Positions 59,809 through 64,000 of a stretch of 64,000 nucleotides of DNA are shown piece after piece. Source of the DNA: Neospora caninum Liverpool (lineage: Eukaryota; Apicomplexa; Conoidasida; Eucoccidiorida; Sarcocystidae); assembly GCF_000208865.1 (NCBI RefSeq), contig NC_018390.1, positions 5,226,270 to 5,290,269 on the forward strand, given 5' to 3'. Under the pieces are notes generated by a model. The model saw only the letters and a program-made list of their open reading frames with translations, was not told the DNA's origin and did no database searches. Both the position numbers and the translations under genes were made by a program. How positions within the stretch are numbered: position 1 is the first letter of the stretch; every line of letters starts with the position of its first letter.

Positions 59809-62800
59809 ATATAGATATATGTGTCTGTGGATTTGTGAATATGTTTGACGACGGGCTTTGTGTTTCATTCACGTACATTTCGGCCTGCGACGCTTCGAAG
59901 AGGTGAGAGAGACTGGAGAGTTGGTCTTGGAGGAGCGCACATTGTTTCTCCAGCATCGCTGTTGTCTCCACTTTCTGTGCACTAAAAATCTGGAGAATTC
60001 AGGGAGAGGGGGGAAGACCGGCAGCAACTAATGGAGGAGCTTTCGCGGACGAGACGCCCTTTGTGTGAGGGCGCCCGCCGCGTTCTTCTCACGAAGCCGA
60101 GAAGATGCGCGGAGAGGCCACCTTCCGGGACGAAGAACATTTCTTTTAAAACAGTTTGTGCACGTGGAAAAGTCGACAGGAGACTAGGTGAAGTCGCACA
60201 GAAAAAACAGATCCAGGGGAAACCGACCTGAAAGCTGGCGAGCTGCTGAGCGAGGTGGAGCTTGAGTGTCTCATCGGAACTTTTCCGCATGCGCAGAGAG
60301 AGGTGGGTCAGTTCTTTGAACAAATTCATCTCCACCAGACTCAGCCACGCGTCGTCCCCAGCTGTCGCGACAGCCGCCATCTTTCCCGAGCTGCAGCTCT
60401 CGAGGCTGGGCGAGAAACCGGGGAGCGCAGACGACGAACTTTCTGTCTCTCGCCCCGCGTCCGCAGGCAGAGACGAAGGCGCCCGCGATCCACAGAAGCC
60501 CGGGCAATTAAACACCGCCGCAAGTCTGGAGAAAAAGAAGAGAGACGGAAACCGAATAACGGGAAAGAGAAAGAAAGGGGGAAAGGAGCAAGAGAAGAGG
60601 TGCGCGAGAGTGTGGAGAGGAGATTGAGAGAACAAGAAAGACCATCGTGGCAGAAGACGGAAACAGCGAGACGCGGGGGAATGTGGGTGAATTCCTAGGC
60701 TGACGCCCCCTCCCTCTCTCGCGTACCTCTGCGGAGACCCGGAGTCTCCTGGGGATAGCCCGGGACAATGCGAGAACGCGCACTCCTCGAGCAAGTCGAC
60801 GAACTTGGCGGGAAACGCCTGGAAATCGATCAGAAGTCGCTGATCGCTGCGCATGCGGGCAAAGTCCGTCTCCCCCACTTCTGCGCTGTAGTGTACGTAC
60901 AGGTTCTGGCGGTCCGTCAGCTCCACGCGAAGCACTTGCTACGTGCGAAACACAACACAGCGGGAGAGACAGGCGAAACAGAGGTACACGGACTGAAAAG
61001 AGCTAATGGAAAGGGAGAGACCAGAACGGAGAGGAGGAGAGACGAATGGAAAAAACGGGAGAAGAATGAAAAAAACGAGAGAGTAAAGAGAGAGTCGTGA
61101 AGCGAGGAAGAAAAAGAAAAACACACAAAGGACGGCAACGGAGAAGATGCCAGGCGAGTTGACGCAGGTGACGACAGCGTGGAAGGAGGAACGAAAGACA
61201 TGCGGAGACACCCTGGAGCACGACAGGGGTTAAGAGCCCTTTTTCTCGTTGTCATGTCACGCCCGTCTCTCTTTTCCCATCTCCACGCACAGACAGCCAC
61301 GTAGTTTCCGCTCTTTCTCGTGCGGCTCTCCGAGATTCTCGGGACGGGAACCTTTCATTTCCTTCCCTCTCTTTCCTTTTCTCTCCCTTCTTTCCCTTTC
61401 CTTTCCTCCCCATTCGTTTCGAGGCCGTCGCGAGGCTCATGTGTCTCGCACCTGAAAGCCAGTTCCCTGAGCTCCGCCGCTGACAGAGAGTTTGAGGGTG
61501 AGAGGACACACGAAGGTGTCTCTGTCAGATCCGCTCTTCACCTTGACGGGCAGCTCTCGAAAGAACAAAACTTCTTCCCGCAAGCCGTCGACGCGTCTTG
61601 CGCCGGGGCCGAAGCCTCCCAAGAGGAGCGGCGGAGCGCCAGCGAGAGAACTGAGGAAGGAGGGCTGCGCAGCAGCCGGGAAAGAAAACGGAAGAGAGGA
61701 AAAGGCGGGGTGGGGAAAGGAAGGGAAGGGCGCAGGCAGCTTCTCACGGGCGCTTTGCTTCGTCTCCCAGGGAACCGGCGCCTCAGCTTTCTCGTCTCTC
61801 CTCCAGGTGCCCGAGAGGGGCAAGAAAGCAGAGTGCGAACAGGCCGAGGCCGGGGCGTTTTCACAGCAAGTCAGGTCTTCTCTCCCCTCTTTCACTCGCT
61901 CGTCTCCCGAGCAGGCCGCGGGCCTGGCGAAGCAATGGGGACAAGACCCCGCCATCGCGGGCGGAAACGGACAATCGTACGCGGGGAAGGCAGCTCTCTC
62001 CATCGCGGGAGGCTTTCCGAAAGACTGGAAGGAAGGCAGAGACAGGCGCGCGGACGAGCGGGGAGTCGCGCTCTCGCGCATGCAGCGACTTGCAGCGGTG
62101 GCGCTGGAGATGCATGCACTGGGCACGGGCGCGTCCCCAAAGCTGCAGCAGGCGGGCCCCCGCGGGCACTGCGCTCGCAGGAGACAAGGCGAGGCGCCGC
62201 ACGCGCTTCCGAAGCAGTTCTGGGCTCGGTCGATCGCTGTCGAGGAGGAAGCTGAGCCTCGACACGGCGACGGCGCGAAGGGCGTGGAGGAGGGCTCTTC
62301 TTCGGCCCCCCTCGAGTCCTTCCGGGGAAGCGACGTCCCGAGGCGCGGGGAAGCCGAGCCGCGCGGACACGGGCAGCTCCCGTCGGAGCCGGGTGTACAT
62401 GCACCCGACACGGGTGGGTGCCCGAGGCGGAGGAGTGAAGGGGTGGTTGCCGCGCCTGCCGATCCGTCGCGCCCGAACAGCCCCTTTTTCTTCAGAAGAA
62501 GAAGCAGCTCGGTGGCGGGGCCTGGAACCACCGCTGGGCACGCCTTTGTCGGCTTTCCTCTCTGCAGGTCGGCGCTGCCTCGCCGATCCTTTTCGCGCTC
62601 TCCCGCCTGGCCCGAGTCCGAGGCGGCGCATGCGGAGGCCTTTTCTGCCTCGGCACTGCCCCGCCGCGCACACCGAGACGGAACGGCCGCCGAGCAGGCC
62701 GCGGGCAGAGGAGACGATCGCAGCGGCTGCGCGGGATAGGCGAGCGCGCGGCCTGGCGACGCGGAAGAACGGATGAAGGAAATGGACGGAGAAGAGCACA

Positions 62801-63005
62801 GAGAAGAACAGGAAGGGTGGTCCGAAGCGCGGCCGGAGTCGTGCGCGAGGTGCCCGGTGGGAAGACTCTCAGAAACTCCAGGGTCTCCTTCAGTCAACTG
62901 CGCCCCAGCGGGAGGGAGCGCAGAGCCGGCTGAAGCAGGATGTTGAGGAGCAGTGAAGAGGCCGCCGCCTGCAGCCGCTGTCACGGGAAAGGTCGAGGGG
63001 GGCAT
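56573..63005 (-). CDS. SAS6: Centriole cartwheel protein SAS-6
   Basis: Ten exons: 63005-61452, 60938-60727, 60525-60228, 59974-59877, 59463-59271, 58940-58674, 58404-58315, 57901-57809, 57644-57476, 57063-56573; 1,154 residues with all phases agreeing. SAS-6 dimers assemble the nine-fold centriolar cartwheel. The globular head begins near residue 475 (LFFRELPVKVKSG) and continues with VELTDRQNLYVHYS, LLIDFQAFPAKFVDLLEEC and MNLFKELTHLSLRM. Phe at about residue 658 in NLFKELTHL matches the Phe that drives head-to-head dimerisation. Residues 689-991 form the coiled coil (AELKELQRLYEEVRSQ, LEEELNTAIQEI, AQLSQEIDQLQEEL). The last 163 residues are Ala/Ser/Pro-rich. Unusual: about 470 low-complexity residues precede the head, and a Ser/Gly-rich insert of about 50 residues lies inside it. 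The start is the first in-frame ATG; an internal start or a missed exon is possible. Confidence 0.94.
59179..59222. repeat. (TA)n tract in SAS6 intron
   Basis: A run of alternating AT of more than 40 bp just downstream of the exon 59463-59271 in sense orientation. Confidence 0.96.
59699..59735. repeat. (TA)n tract in SAS6 intron
   Basis: An uninterrupted AT run, followed at 59760-59820 by AT/GATA-type repeats, in the intron between exons 59974-59877 and 59463-59271. Confidence 0.96.
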
Positions 63006-64000
63006 GACTGCCTGTGATGAGGAACGGGACTCTGTGGAGTGACGCGTCGCGCCCGGTTCGTAGTGTGGTCTCTGCACTTTCTCCAAGAGGAAGATGAATC
63101 CACGTGGCGCTCGTTTTCACCTGGCGAAAAAGGCAGATACGTCTGAAGAAGCACGCGTCGCGACTCGGCTATACCGGCGTGTGCCCGCGTGTCTGAGCCC
63201 AGGATGGCCTCCCGGGAGTTTGTCGAGGCCAGAACCGCGACGAGCCTCCGTTACTTCCCTTGACGAAGGAAAACGAGCCTTGCTGGACGCAAAGAACCCA
63301 GGAGAGAGGGGGCAGATGGAAATCGATCAGGCGGTGTGTCTTGAATCTCCGCCGCGCTGGGCTGTTCCCGGCCGACGAAGAAGCCGACACAGAGGTGGAT
63401 CGGCTCCGGCGGCGCTATCTTGGACACGGCTTCGCAGAGGTGCCGAGGGAAAAGACACTCAGTTTGCGTGCCAGTTCTAGAATCGTCGGGGAAATCGACG
63501 CAGGCGACAAGGCAAGAAGAAAAGGGCCGACACGCGTGCGCACATCTAGGCGCGCAAAAGGGGGAGGACCGGCAAGTGGACAGAAGGTTCGACGCGCCGC
63601 TCGCGGGTAGCTGCCGCGGGTAGGCGGAAAAAATCCGGAAAACTGCAGAGGTGGAGGACTTGCTCCGTCTTTGCCTTCCCTGTTCCGTTGAAAAACGCGT
63701 TTTCCCGGGAACGCCTTTCGCTGCATTCTTTACACGCGGTGCGCTGCACACGGGAGTCTTGCAAGCGAAACGGCGCGCATACAGAGGGGGGCACACAGCC
63801 GTGGGAGAGAAACACAACCCCCCCAACGCGTTCGCGCTCGGCGGCCGATTTTGTCTTTCTGCACACTGGAGGCTTTTCTTTGAGCGTTCCAGAACCAACA
63901 GCTGAGACAACGAGAGCACACACCGTCCGGTGTCTAGACAGCGGACTGTTGAGATCGCGCAGCTCCACCGATCCACGGAAACAGGAAATGTGCCGAGAGT
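63006..64000. other. Upstream region of SAS6
   Basis: About 1 kb 5' of the SAS6 start, to the window edge. Several short frames are open on both strands but none resembles a known family. No GGTGTATGTACACC copy was seen here. Promoter and 5' UTR of SAS6 are expected. Confidence 0.6.

Noticed and set aside
59640..59971. Ile/Tyr-rich peptides translated from (TA)n tracts as possible small proteins
   Set aside because: They are direct translations of dinucleotide repeats within introns.
1..64000. Mitochondrial (cox1/cob) insertions, LTR or non-LTR elements, CRISPR arrays
   Set aside because: No reverse transcriptase, integrase or mitochondrial coding segments were recognised in six-frame reading, and all tandem arrays are simple or coding repeats without spacers.

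Overview
The window is nuclear DNA of a tissue-cyst-forming coccidian (Apicomplexa, Sarcocystidae; Toxoplasma/Neospora/Hammondia-like). The grounds are genes of many short exons, strongly pyrimidine-rich introns on the sense strand, (TA)n tracts in almost every intron, very frequent TGCATGC words, and GC-rich coding exons. The species cannot be fixed from the sequence alone. All exon models below were built by hand from splice sites, reading phase and protein family resemblance.

Layout: (1) 1-13243, minus strand: the first 20 recognised exons (about 1,169 residues) of an outer-arm axonemal dynein heavy chain (DNAH5/DNAH8 type); its 3' part lies beyond base 1. (2) 13244-18999: a long head-to-head intergenic region. 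(3) 19000-28001, plus: a 14-exon gene for an unrecognised protein of about 843 residues with an N-terminal helical part, a C2-like domain and a Lys/Pro-rich tail holding 20 tandem heptads. (4) 29840-31930, minus: U1 snRNP protein C, four exons. (5) 33876-36057, plus: cytochrome c oxidase subunit 6B, four exons. (6) 39266-44390, plus: a 1,530-residue RS-rich CCCH zinc-finger protein with a UAP56-binding-like motif. (7) 47245-54964, plus: COG3/Sec34 of the oligomeric Golgi complex, 11 exons. (8) 56573-63005, minus: the centriole cartwheel protein SAS-6, ten exons, with a long N-terminal extension.

Functional themes: dynein heavy chain and SAS-6 belong to the centriole/basal body/flagellum programme, which in coccidia serves the microgamete flagella and centriole duplication. 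U1-C and the RS/CCCH protein belong to nuclear mRNA splicing or export. COX6B is mitochondrial respiration and COG3 is Golgi trafficking. The genes are not an operon or a cluster with one common job; each has its own promoter region. No rRNA, tRNA, CRISPR array or intact transposon was found.

The most interesting signals outside ordinary gene content are: a perfect 78-bp palindrome in a dynein intron; a recurring near-palindromic element GGTGTATGTACACC upstream of at least three genes; a probable GC-AG intron; the heptad-repeat/C2-like protein; the N-terminal extension of SAS-6; and a purine-rich stretch (36.2-37.95 kb) whose strand bias suggests an unannotated minus-strand transcript.
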